64,000 bases of DNA, taken from positions 21,402 to 85,401 of the forward strand of contig JAKFYE010000013.1 of NCBI GenBank assembly GCA_021731045.1, in the 5' to 3' direction. Within the stretch, counting starts at the first letter, position 1. Every line of letters begins with the position of its first letter. Shown here piece by piece: positions 1-7,609 of this stretch. The notes beneath the pieces are model-generated. The model saw only the letters and a program-made list of their open reading frames with translations, had not been told where the DNA came from and did not search any database. The DNA comes from Bdellovibrionales bacterium. Lineage in GTDB: Bacteria > Bdellovibrionota > Bdellovibrionia > Bdellovibrionales > JAKFYE01. Position numbers and translations under genes: made by a program.

Positions 1-24
1 TGCCGCGCACTGCAAAACGCGAAA

Positions 25-546
25 TTACTTTTTAAAGGATTTTTGAAAATCACCAGAATCGCGATGAAGATCAACGCTGACACATTCGATGAACTTTACA
101 AAGTGTTCAAGCGCCTCTTCATTAACGGTGTCTTTTTCAAAATTAGCTCCGTAACGATTCACCCCTTCAGAAGGAATTTCTCGCACGTTGGAAATTTTTA
201 TCGAGAATGGAAAATAAGTAAACTGACTTAAATACACCCGCATGGCGACTTCTTCGTCCAAAGATAGCTTTCCGACCTCAAATTCAAGATCAAAAGAAAG
301 TCCTCTTTCAGAGATATCATAAAGCGCGACCTTTTTAAGGCCACTGCCAGGAATAATTAAGTACGCACCAATAAACTCAGTTAAGATCGTCCGTCGCACA
401 GACCGGCGTTCTTCCTGAAGAGCTGCCTGACGGCGCTCCACCATATCGAGGACCGGCGCAGATTCCACTATTGCAATATCATGTGATTTGCCTGTTTTAG
501 CTCTACGACGTGAGTTTAAATCAATGACGTTCTTACGATTCCCCAT
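25..546 (-). CDS. PilZ-like domain protein
   Basis: This 173-residue cytoplasmic protein has no signal peptide or membrane segment. A basic N-terminus (NSRRRAK) precedes a stretch that looks like a PilZ fold: a basic cluster (EERRSVRR) then beta-rich sequence with YDISERGLSFDL, which resembles the D/NxSxxG element of c-di-GMP-binding PilZ domains. The open frame extends upstream to 666, but the ATG at 546 follows a GGGGG Shine-Dalgarno sequence and the extension runs into the palindromic element at 655-778, so 546 is preferred. If it is a true PilZ protein it would act as a c-di-GMP receptor, which fits the two GGDEF genes in the window. The PilZ assignment rests on motif similarity only. Confidence 0.65.
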   Translation of the reverse strand: MGNRKNVIDLNSRRRAKTGKSHDIAIVESAPVLDMVERRQAALQEERRSVRRTILTEFIGAYLIIPGSGLKKVALYDISERGLSFDLEFEVGKLSLDEEVAMRVYLSQFTYFPFSIKISNVREIPSEGVNRYGANFEKDTVNEEALEHFVKFIECVSVDLHRDSGDFQKSFKK

Positions 547-654
547 TTGTGCCCCCCGGTACCTAGTACTTATCGGCAGAAATCGTCTCAACTTTAGAAA
601 ATGTTTTGAAATGAGACACTTGGTCCTGTTGATTAACCAACGAAAGTATATATG

Positions 655-778
655 GGGTCTGTTCAAAAAGGGTCAGATTCCGCAGATGTGCCGAGGAGGG
701 AGCGGCGGCGTACTGACTGTACGCCAGAGTGACGGACGACAGCGCAGATGAGGAAGATGGCCCTTTTTCAACAGACCC
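655..778. repeat. Palindromic MITE/REP-like element, 124 bp
   Basis: The ends are 18-bp inverted repeats: the left arm at 655-672 starts GGGTCTGTT and ends AAAAAGGG, and the right arm at 761-778 is its reverse complement with one mismatch. At the centre (707-725) is a perfect hairpin, GGCGTAC / TGACT / GTACGCC. The sequence between the ends and the centre is imperfectly self-complementary. No reading frame in it is convincing. It lies between the divergent PilZ-like and TonB-like genes and is much more GC-rich than its surroundings. The form matches a non-autonomous miniature element or a large REP-type palindrome. Confidence 0.7.
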
Positions 779-820
779 ACTTGTTCCGAGCCCGCCCTTC
801 GGCTATGCTCGACAGTAGAA

Positions 821-1645
821 ATGACCAGTATTCGCGGACTTACATTAAGCCTTCTCGTACACGGCCTTCTTTTAGGGCTGCTAACCTTTTGGGCAGATCA
901 AGCTCAAAAAAATGGCCTCGTGAGGGATCTCCATAAGTTGATTCAGTTCGATCCTATAAAAACAGAGAATGAATTCATCTCGCTTGAAACCCAACCTCTT
1001 GATAATTCAAAAAAACCTCCTGTGCGTTACTCGGCTCAAAACACTCAGCGAGTTCGAGAGGAAACCCAAGCGCGTTTCTTAGGACCAACAGTCAACCGTC
1101 GATTTCCGACATATGAACCTACCAAAAAAGAAAATAAAAAAGAGCTTCAAGACTCCGATCAAACTGGTACTCTCGCGGTTCAAAACAACGAAGAAGTCAA
1201 ACGCACAAAAATTCCACTTGGAATTTCGACCGTTCAATCGCAGTTAGATAAAGAAATTAAGTTTGGTGATTTTACGTCTCTCAATACAGACCAGAATTTA
1301 TTTTTTTCGTTTTATACACGGGCCGAAGCGCGCATTCGATTTCACTGGGAAGGTGGCGTCGAAAGCGTGATTGAATCCCTTAGTTTTCGCAATCTCGGTA
1401 TTCGCGATGAACGAACGTTCGTAACTGAAGTTGAAGTGCAATTAGATCGCGAAGGTAAGTATTTGCAAACATTACTTTACCGAACTTCGGGAGTAGAAGC
1501 CCTTGATCAAGCGGTTATACATTCTTTTGAACGGAGTGCTCCCTTTGTTAATCCTCCTCGAGAAATGGTGCGAGACGATGGTCTTATCCATCTTAATTAT
1601 GCCTTTCGTGTTTATTTTTCTCCCCAATTCTACTCGCGCCACTAA
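821..1645 (+). CDS. TonB-like energy transducer
   Basis: The protein has 274 residues. A hydrophobic N-terminal anchor (LTLSLLVHGLLLGLLTFWA, residues 7-25) is followed by a polar linker rich in K, E and Q, then a C-terminal domain of about 100 residues with the strand-helix-strand pattern of TonB C-termini (GKYLQTLLYRTSGVEALDQA, then a Tyr/Phe-rich last strand). TonB-family proteins span the periplasm and pass proton-motive energy to outer-membrane receptors. No ExbB or ExbD gene is nearby. The Shine-Dalgarno is weak and the start lies 43 bp after the palindromic element. A second TonB-like gene is at 60965. The family assignment rests on architecture. Confidence 0.6.
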   Translation: MTSIRGLTLSLLVHGLLLGLLTFWADQAQKNGLVRDLHKLIQFDPIKTENEFISLETQPLDNSKKPPVRYSAQNTQRVREETQARFLGPTVNRRFPTYEPTKKENKKELQDSDQTGTLAVQNNEEVKRTKIPLGISTVQSQLDKEIKFGDFTSLNTDQNLFFSFYTRAEARIRFHWEGGVESVIESLSFRNLGIRDERTFVTEVEVQLDREGKYLQTLLYRTSGVEALDQAVIHSFERSAPFVNPPREMVRDDGLIHLNYAFRVYFSPQFYSRH

Positions 1646-1717
1646 CTTTACCTAACTCGACTTTTATTATTTGGATCTAGACCAATCTGAGCTCATTTTT
1701 CTGCTAGAATTTAAGCT

Positions 1718-2293
1718 ATGTCTTTACTCAAAAATTTCGTCGCGGCCTTCATTTTGTTTAGCATTTCCAATGCCTATGCAGGATTTGTCGAATTGGGCGC
1801 ATCCGCGAACTACCACTCCTCTACAGTAACGTCTGAAAACTATAGCACAAGTGAATCGTATACAGGATCTTTGGGCTATTATTTTACCGAAAGCTCGGCA
1901 TTGGAATTTAGTTATACAAATGGTTATTCTAAAGCGAAAACAGAATCTTCGACCACAAAAGCCTATTACACAGTTTATGGATTAGATTTTATTCTCACCT
2001 TCGGTCCTAAAGACGCAGTTTTTCGCCCTTACTTAAAGGCCGGCGGCGCCTATGTTTATAAAGAGATCCGCTATCAACAGGCCGGGTATCCCGAGCCACT
2101 CCCACCTGTTACCTCTTGCGGGATCGCGCCTTCAGCAGGCGGTGGATTTCGACTGTTGCTCTCACAAAACCTCGCAATTAAAATTGGTGCCGAAATTTGG
2201 TCAAGCCCGATCAACGACACGTGTTTGCCAGAATCACAACAAACATCAACCTACGACAATACGTATCGTGGTGGCATCTCTTGGATGTTTTAA
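1718..2293 (+). CDS. Outer-membrane beta-barrel protein
   Basis: The protein has 191 residues. A signal peptide (residues 1-21, ending NAYA before GFVELG) precedes alternating aromatic/small-residue strands such as GSLGYYFTESSALEFSY and YTVYGLDFILTF, typical of an 8-stranded barrel of the OmpA/OmpW kind. The last residues are GGISWMF, ending in Phe as outer-membrane barrels do for BAM recognition. Two Cys residues (in TSCGIAP and NDTCLPE) could form an extracellular-loop disulfide. The last 13 bases overlap the start of the downstream lipoprotein metallopeptidase, so the two are probably co-transcribed and translationally coupled. The specific function is unknown. Confidence 0.75.
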   Translation: MSLLKNFVAAFILFSISNAYAGFVELGASANYHSSTVTSENYSTSESYTGSLGYYFTESSALEFSYTNGYSKAKTESSTTKAYYTVYGLDFILTFGPKDAVFRPYLKAGGAYVYKEIRYQQAGYPEPLPPVTSCGIAPSAGGGFRLLLSQNLAIKIGAEIWSSPINDTCLPESQQTSTYDNTYRGGISWMF

Positions 2294-3318
2294 AGATACT
2301 TTTTCTACTCTTATTTCTGCCCTTACTCCAGGCGTGTCAGATCGATTACATAATTAAAAGTGGTTACGAACAGGCAAAAATACTTTCAAATCGTGTCGAT
2401 AACGAAGATATCCTTAAAGATCCCAATATGCCCGAAGAACAAAAACGCAAATTGCGACTGGCGGAAGAGGCAAAAGCTTTTGCCGAATCCGAATTAGGTC
2501 TTGCGCATTCAAAAAATTATTCAAGTTTTGTAAAGTTGGATCGACCTTACGCCAGTTACATTGTAAGTGCCGCTCCTAAATTTAAATTAGAACACCAACT
2601 TTGGACGTTCCCGATCGTCGGTTCTTTACCCTACAAAGGTTATTTTTCAGAACAAGAAGCTCAAGATGAAGCTAAAAAAATGGAGCGCGATGGTTTTGAT
2701 ACTTACGTGCGTGGTGCTAGTGCCTATTCGACGCTCGGTTATTTTCGGGATCCCATTTTGTCTTCGATGTTACGTTATCAAGATTCTGATCTCGTAAATT
2801 TAATTATCCACGAAACCGTACACGTGACGCTTTATATTAAAAGTTCTGCCGACTTTAACGAGCGTATGGCAGTTTTTTTAGGCAACAAAGGGACCGAAGC
2901 TTTTTATCGCAAAAAAGAAGGTCCCAGTTCAGAGACTTTAAAAAATATTTATTCTGAAAATAATGATGAAGCGATTTTTTCAAAATTTATCACCGAAGAA
3001 AACCGCCGGCTTAAATCCTGGTATGAAGAACAAAAAAGCCCTTCAGAAGAAAGCAAAGCAGAGCAGCTTAAAAATATTAAAATAAATTTCAGCAAGCTCA
3101 TTCGACCGCAACTTAAATCTAAATCTTACGCAAATTTTGCAGAAGCTAATCTGAATAATGCGTATTTGCTTGCACTCAGCACATACGTTGCCGATTTGGA
3201 TGATTTCGAAAAAGCCTTCATCAAAAATGATCAAGACTTCAAAAAAACAATTGAATTTTTTAAGCAGTTACAAAACACAACGAAGCCCGAAGACACTTTA
3301 AAGCAACTTGTACTCTAG
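2281..3318 (+). CDS. Lipoprotein zinc aminopeptidase (COG4324-like)
   Basis: The best start is TTG at 2281. It follows a GGTGG Shine-Dalgarno and gives a clean lipoprotein signal, a hydrophobic run then LLQAC, where the Cys would be lipidated. Upstream in-frame starts lie inside the barrel gene and spoil the signal peptide. The mature protein contains HETVH (about residues 177-181), a gluzincin HExxH zinc site, followed by FNERMAVFLG, matching the N-E-x-x-A element of predicted aminopeptidases of COG4324 (Pfam PF10023). The enzyme would face the periplasm or outer membrane. Substrate is unknown. The 13-bp overlap with the upstream barrel gene suggests coupled expression. Confidence 0.8.
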   Translation: MDVLKILFLLLFLPLLQACQIDYIIKSGYEQAKILSNRVDNEDILKDPNMPEEQKRKLRLAEEAKAFAESELGLAHSKNYSSFVKLDRPYASYIVSAAPKFKLEHQLWTFPIVGSLPYKGYFSEQEAQDEAKKMERDGFDTYVRGASAYSTLGYFRDPILSSMLRYQDSDLVNLIIHETVHVTLYIKSSADFNERMAVFLGNKGTEAFYRKKEGPSSETLKNIYSENNDEAIFSKFITEENRRLKSWYEEQKSPSEESKAEQLKNIKINFSKLIRPQLKSKSYANFAEANLNNAYLLALSTYVADLDDFEKAFIKNDQDFKKTIEFFKQLQNTTKPEDTLKQLVL

Positions 3319-3539
3319 TTTTTCGAAGCCCGATCTCGACGAGAACTATCCCTTAAAAACTTCATGTGTTCCCTTTGAGCTTGCGCCGAGGTCGATTCTT
3401 GCGTCTTCTCCGTTTGAATTTGATCCAAATACGCTTGTGTAAAATCGCTCGTATTTGGCGTGCGCGCAGGATCTCCATCCTTCGCAACTGCGGTCATCGA
3501 AACGAGAAGCGCTGCTGTTAGTATTAAAGCGCGTTTCAT
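3315..3539 (-). CDS. Small secreted protein of unknown function
   Basis: The protein has 74 residues. A signal peptide (MKRALILTAALLVSMTAVAK, cleavage near AVA-K) precedes a short polar mature part of about 55 residues rich in Q, T, S and R. An AGGGGG Shine-Dalgarno lies just upstream of the ATG. The gene converges on the aminopeptidase gene and their stop codons overlap by 4 bp. I recognise no domain. The mature part looks disordered or helical, so it may be a small periplasmic protein. It lies downstream of the ECF sigma cassette on the same strand, so read-through transcription is possible. Confidence 0.6.
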   Translation of the reverse strand: MKRALILTAALLVSMTAVAKDGDPARTPNTSDFTQAYLDQIQTEKTQESTSAQAQREHMKFLRDSSRRDRASKN

Positions 3540-3606
3540 AAAATCCCCCTGTTATCTTAAGTGACTCTCGGAGCCCCTTAATGTGGTTAATCGGGGAAGT
3601 AATCCT

Positions 3607-4110
3607 TTACTCCTCGTGTACTATTCTAGGCTCCTTGCCCTTAATCCGAGACTCCGCGGTCTTCCCAGATTCAGCTAGAGCCCCTTTTAAACGTGTTATC
3701 AGTCGATCTTTAAGTGCGAGATACTTTGCGACTTTAGGCGCGCCTAAAAGCTTTTCCAACTGCTCGACCTCGCGCATCTGGAATGTACCATACTCTTTCA
3801 AGTAACCTTTATATTCTTCGAGTAGTGCTGTTTGGGCTTTGTCCTCTTTTTGCATTTCCATCTTTTTGAGAACGTCGTCCATTTGGCCATCAAGTTTAAT
3901 TTTATCAGATCGCAATTTCTTCATAATTTTTGAAAACTCAAGCTCCTGCTTTGTATCCAGTCCTAAAGCATCACTGACTTTCCATAAAAAAAGTTCTTCC
4001 ACACGTGCACGGCTCTTTTCGATATCATTCGCCATGACGGGCAAGCTTAAAAATATGCTCATCAATGCCGTGAGAATCCGTCGCGCCGTTCGGCTTGTCG
4101 ATCTCTTCAT
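3607..4110 (-). CDS. Spy/CpxP-like periplasmic protein
   Basis: The protein has 167 residues starting at MKRSTSRT, where a GGGGG Shine-Dalgarno precedes the ATG (an upstream in-frame start at 4137 is poorer). The signal peptide ends LPVMA-NDI. The mature protein is almost entirely helical and charged, with LGLDTKQ resembling the LTxxQ motif of the Spy/CpxP/ZraP family of periplasmic chaperones and stress sensors. It lies 32 bp downstream of an anti-sigma factor gene, the last member of a sigma / anti-sigma / periplasmic protein cassette. By analogy with CpxP-type and CnrX-type proteins it may sense envelope stress or metals. Family membership is inferred from helical pattern and position. Confidence 0.55.
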   Translation of the reverse strand: MKRSTSRTARRILTALMSIFLSLPVMANDIEKSRARVEELFLWKVSDALGLDTKQELEFSKIMKKLRSDKIKLDGQMDDVLKKMEMQKEDKAQTALLEEYKGYLKEYGTFQMREVEQLEKLLGAPKVAKYLALKDRLITRLKGALAESGKTAESRIKGKEPRIVHEE

Positions 4111-4142
4111 GTTGTCCCCCGGTTGGATTTCTCTCATATTTC

Positions 4143-4727
4143 CTACTTTAAAATATCTTCCATAACTTGTGCCAGTTCATCATCACTCATGTCTTCCGCG
4201 TGATAAGCTAATCGATCCAAAGTAAAGTCTTCATCGGTCTTATGAAGATTCAAAGTTTGCGCTAAGACTTCTGGATTCTCAAACGCCTCTTGTACAATCA
4301 AATCGGACTTGTCATGAGCTGTTTGAACCATATTCAGAGGTGCAGTTGAAGAGGGATTGAGAAAAGAAAAAAGTTTTTGTGAAATCCCGCCAACCAAACC
4401 CGTAGATAAACCTAAAAATAATATAACAGATGCAGCGATGGGTCCCCACGTCTTGGGTTGCGTTATGATGATTTGCCATCGCGGTTGCACCGGCGTGTGA
4501 TGAATTTCCGACATGATGTTCTCAAATAATTTTTGATTAAACTCTGATTTTTTATACGGATCCGCATGTCGAATTGAACCACGCAATCTTTTTAGATCTT
4601 CTAAAATTTTTTCGTCAGCCTTCGAGTTTAAAAGCAGCTTTGCGTAATCTTCGCGTAAAGATGGATCAAGCTCATCTTCTAAATACTCAATCCAACTTTC
4701 TGTTGGCTTTCCTGATTTTGTTTTCAC
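4143..4727 (-). CDS. Membrane anti-sigma factor (putative)
   Basis: The start is GTG at 4727. It follows a CGGAGG Shine-Dalgarno and overlaps the sigma factor stop as GTGA, so the two genes are translationally coupled. The 194-residue product has a cytoplasmic N-terminal domain of about 90 residues (SWIEYLEDELDPSLREDYAK, then a helical stretch), one membrane segment (WGPIAASVILFLGLSTGLVG, about residues 95-115), and an acidic periplasmic tail of about 80 residues. That is the topology of ECF anti-sigma factors. It lacks the HxxxCxxC zinc motif of the ZAS class, so it is a non-ZAS type. Function is inferred from topology and coupling. Confidence 0.7.
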   Translation of the reverse strand: MKTKSGKPTESWIEYLEDELDPSLREDYAKLLLNSKADEKILEDLKRLRGSIRHADPYKKSEFNQKLFENIMSEIHHTPVQPRWQIIITQPKTWGPIAASVILFLGLSTGLVGGISQKLFSFLNPSSTAPLNMVQTAHDKSDLIVQEAFENPEVLAQTLNLHKTDEDFTLDRLAYHAEDMSDDELAQVMEDILK

Positions 4728-5329
4728 CCTTCTACCTCCGCAAGAGTTAAGTGTATTTCTGAAAATAAACTGTCTTCGCTCCCAACCCAATTCCGCAGCA
4801 TTTCATTTTCCTCAAGCGACTCTTTAACTTTAAGTAAACCATGTCGATAGTTCGCTTTGGCCGTGTCGTACGGACATTCCATAATCTGAGCAATTTCATT
4901 AAAGCTCAGATCTTCATAAATGCGTAACTCAAGTGCGCGTCTTTGTTTTTCTGGCAATTTTTCAACTTCAGTTCTGAGAATCGCTTTGATATCTAAATGT
5001 ATCAAAGTGGCTTCTGCAGATTCATTCGTTGCCATATGCACGTCGTCTATGTTGACGACTTCAAAACGCTGAGAGCGTAATTTGTTTCGGGCTGTATTAA
5101 TCGCAATCTGAAAGAGCCAACTTTTAAAAGAGCTTCGCCCTTCAAACATATTGATCTTGCGATACGCCTTTACAAAACTCTCTTGCACGATGTCTTCGGC
5201 TAACTCATGATCGCGCGTCATTCTTGCACATACGCGAAGCAAAGCCGTTTGGTGTCTCTTCACTAATTCAGTGAAGGCCTTCCCCTCGCCGGCTTTGACC
5301 TCATCTACGAGCTCGAGATCCGCTTTCAT
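4724..5329 (-). CDS. ECF-type RNA polymerase sigma factor
   Basis: The protein has 201 residues with the two ECF domains. Region 2 (about residues 15-85) includes DHELAEDIVQESFVKAYRKI and FKSWLFQIAINTARNKLR. Region 4 (about residues 120-175) includes LPEKQRRALELRIYEDLS and the helix-turn-helix FNEIAQIMECPYDTAKANYR. It resembles RpoE/SigW-type factors. The ATG at 5329 follows GAAAGG at proper spacing and is preferred over the ATG at 5341. It heads the cassette with the anti-sigma and Spy-like genes. ECF factors commonly autoregulate; the 258 bp upstream should hold the promoter, but I cannot define the motif from a single copy. Confidence 0.92.
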   Translation of the reverse strand: MKADLELVDEVKAGEGKAFTELVKRHQTALLRVCARMTRDHELAEDIVQESFVKAYRKINMFEGRSSFKSWLFQIAINTARNKLRSQRFEVVNIDDVHMATNESAEATLIHLDIKAILRTEVEKLPEKQRRALELRIYEDLSFNEIAQIMECPYDTAKANYRHGLLKVKESLEENEMLRNWVGSEDSLFSEIHLTLAEVEG

Positions 5330-5587
5330 CGTACCTTTCACTTGAGCCGTTAGCGCACCCCACAGACACGCACAGCTACTTAATCGTTAGACCAACGTCC
5401 AGTCGAAGTCGGTTAATCTCTTCAGGAAATCTCATCAAATCATCGGCGGCCAAGATCTTGGACTTAAGCCAAAAGCCGAGGAATATTGAGCACCTGGCTG
5501 TTTTTTATAAAGACAGAGCGTTATTTTAAGACGTAGGTCCTGAATTTTTTTATAAGGATCTTCAAACGGTGAGTTTGTGAAAGCGCG

Positions 5588-6616
5588 CTAAGATTTGATT
5601 CGCAACTCGTTGCCGCGTTTATCAGTATTTTCAGGAACTAAAACATATTCCCCACGATAAAGATTGGGAGCTGGCCCCTCTTTATGAAGCCAGGAAAGGA
5701 ATTCACGCTCTTCAGTTTGGCACACGAGCTGTCGGGTTTTACCATTTTCGACTAGTTGATCCCCTGTTAATCTACCCAATCGCGAAGATTGCGTCGAAGA
5801 GAGTTCCTTACGAATCGGATCAAAATTTGGTGCTTTGTCTTTTCGTGCGAGCAAATAAGAATACGTAATCGTAGAATTCTTCATCGGCAAATGAGCTTCA
5901 ACCTCAGTCCACCATGAAGGGGGATCAAATTCGATACGGTCGTGACACCAATCTCGTCCACCTGAAAGGGGACAACGGGCTTGATGGGTACAAGGGGCCC
6001 AAATTGACCATCCCTTTTCAATAAGGCGGGTTCTTAAATTTGAGAGTCTCACAAAATCTTTTTGAGTCGAAGGCTCTAAAATCATCACGGCATCAAAATC
6101 AAAAATCCATTTCGGAATATCTTTTAATTCATTCAACGAATAGGACATCGTAAGTACAGTTTTTTGATTTGGTATTTTTTTATAATCGTCGATGCGCTTA
6201 TACCACGAAAGCGGATGTGCTTGAAACGCCTTTAACTTTTTATGGAGTGCCACCGCAGAGTCTGAAGATTCAATGCAAGTTCCATTTTTAAGAATATTTT
6301 CTAAAGCAAAACTTGTCGTGCCGGGCCCACTTCCAAAATCAACATAAGAGTTAAGCCCCTCAAAAAATCCAAGCTTTTGCGCTTCATGTATCACAGACTG
6401 GATTCGGGCCACTCCCAAAGGTAAGAAATAACTGGCATAGGCTTCTATCGCCCCACTCGCGTTCCATGGCGTTTCTAATGATTGTGGATTTATAAAATAA
6501 TCGGAAAGCTTAAGAATGCTTTCGGAGAGTTTCTTTGCGGCTTCTAATGACTTGGTTGAATTAAGATATTCTAAAATAGAACTTTCGAGCTGCGGAGAAA
6601 TTCCAAATTTTCTCAT
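5588..6616 (-). CDS. Rsm22/METTL17-family ribosome-associated methyltransferase
   Basis: The protein has 342 residues with a class I SAM-binding signature, YVDFGSGPGTTSFALE (residues 91-106). It has the Rsm22 hallmark cysteines: C209, C215 and C224 in a cluster (CTHQARC, then DWCH), plus C299 further on. Mitochondrial METTL17/Rsm22 binds a 4Fe-4S cluster with three clustered cysteines and one distal cysteine and acts in small-subunit assembly, and this protein shows the same spacing pattern. It lies 9 bp after the FHA-GGEEF cyclase gene on the same strand, so the two may be co-transcribed. Family assignment is strong; catalytic activity is unproven for the family. Confidence 0.85.
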   Translation of the reverse strand: MRKFGISPQLESSILEYLNSTKSLEAAKKLSESILKLSDYFINPQSLETPWNASGAIEAYASYFLPLGVARIQSVIHEAQKLGFFEGLNSYVDFGSGPGTTSFALENILKNGTCIESSDSAVALHKKLKAFQAHPLSWYKRIDDYKKIPNQKTVLTMSYSLNELKDIPKWIFDFDAVMILEPSTQKDFVRLSNLRTRLIEKGWSIWAPCTHQARCPLSGGRDWCHDRIEFDPPSWWTEVEAHLPMKNSTITYSYLLARKDKAPNFDPIRKELSSTQSSRLGRLTGDQLVENGKTRQLVCQTEEREFLSWLHKEGPAPNLYRGEYVLVPENTDKRGNELRIKS

Positions 6617-6625
6617 AAGAAAAAC

Positions 6626-7555
6626 TTAAACCGCGGCAACACGATTTCGGCCAGCTTTTTTAGCTTTGTAGGCAGCTTGATCGGCTCTTTCAAATAATTC
6701 AGGCCATGAATTTGTACTGGCTTCTAAAGTCGCAACTCCTGCCGAGAGCGTAACCGGCAGCTTGCTTCCGTTATACATAAATTCGTTATTCTCAATAGTT
6801 TGACGAATGCGTTCGGCGACTTCTACTCCACGCTGGAGAGTTCCGCCAACTAGCAATAAACAAAATTCTTCTCCACCAAATCTAGCAAAAAAGTCGCCTT
6901 GACGGATCAAACGATTTTGTACAATTGAAGACACTTCACGCAATACGTAATCGCCCGCAGCGTGCCCGTAATTGTCATTCACTTTTTTAAAATGATCGAG
7001 ATCAAAAACAATAACGGTCATTGGAGTTTCAGTGAGTTTTGCACGCCGAAAAACTTCTTCACCCGTGGCGTTCAAAGCCCCTTTATTGTATATTTGCGTC
7101 AACGGATCGAGTTGTGTACGATCGTAAGTACCTTTATTTGCAACGCTCTCGATGTTTCCTTTTTCAATAAATTTAAAAATAATATTTCCGAGTTTTAATT
7201 GATCATTATTTTTTAATTTATGAGGTGTATTCGCAATCGTGAGCGAACCATTGACTTCGGTTCCGTTAGTCGAATTTAAATCTTCAAATTTAACTTCGTT
7301 ATTCATGCCCAAAATAATGCGTGCATGTTTTTTACTGAGGCTACGATCATCGACAAAAATATGAGCTTCAACGACTCGGCCAATAAACATTTCAGATTTT
7401 GTAATCGGCCATTGTTTGCCCACCATGTGTGCGGGCCCCATAAGTAAAACTAACGCCGGAGGTGCGTTGACGACTTCGGTGAGTCGAACTTTAAGCGTGT
7501 CACCGCTTACAACATTTGTTTTATCATCATTACGCGAATCATCTGCTGCCGACAT
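6626..7555 (-). CDS. FHA-GGEEF diguanylate cyclase, DgcB-like
   Basis: This cytoplasmic enzyme would make c-di-GMP from two GTP. An FHA domain (about residues 35-130) shows FIGR, SLSKKHARI and LNSTNG, the phosphothreonine-binding loops. It is followed by a GGDEF domain with GGEEF at about residues 227-231. The I-site RxxD (RQGD) lies five residues before GGEEF, so product inhibition is likely. The 35-residue N-terminal tail is polar with several Thr/Ser. Bdellovibrio DgcB (Bd0742), which signals prey invasion, has the same order. The start is taken at ATG 7555; a GTG at 7561 would add two residues. Orthology to DgcB is inferred from architecture only. Confidence 0.88.
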   Translation of the reverse strand: MSAADDSRNDDKTNVVSGDTLKVRLTEVVNAPPALVLLMGPAHMVGKQWPITKSEMFIGRVVEAHIFVDDRSLSKKHARIILGMNNEVKFEDLNSTNGTEVNGSLTIANTPHKLKNNDQLKLGNIIFKFIEKGNIESVANKGTYDRTQLDPLTQIYNKGALNATGEEVFRRAKLTETPMTVIVFDLDHFKKVNDNYGHAAGDYVLREVSSIVQNRLIRQGDFFARFGGEEFCLLLVGGTLQRGVEVAERIRQTIENNEFMYNGSKLPVTLSAGVATLEASTNSWPELFERADQAAYKAKKAGRNRVAAV

Positions 7556-7609
7556 GGACACCAGTATACGAAAAATGTATGGCTCTGTCCAAAGAACGCT
7601 AAAAAAACT

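Noticed and set aside
43..231. 62-codon plus-strand ORF at the left edge
   Set aside because: Antisense to the PilZ-like gene with no features of its own.
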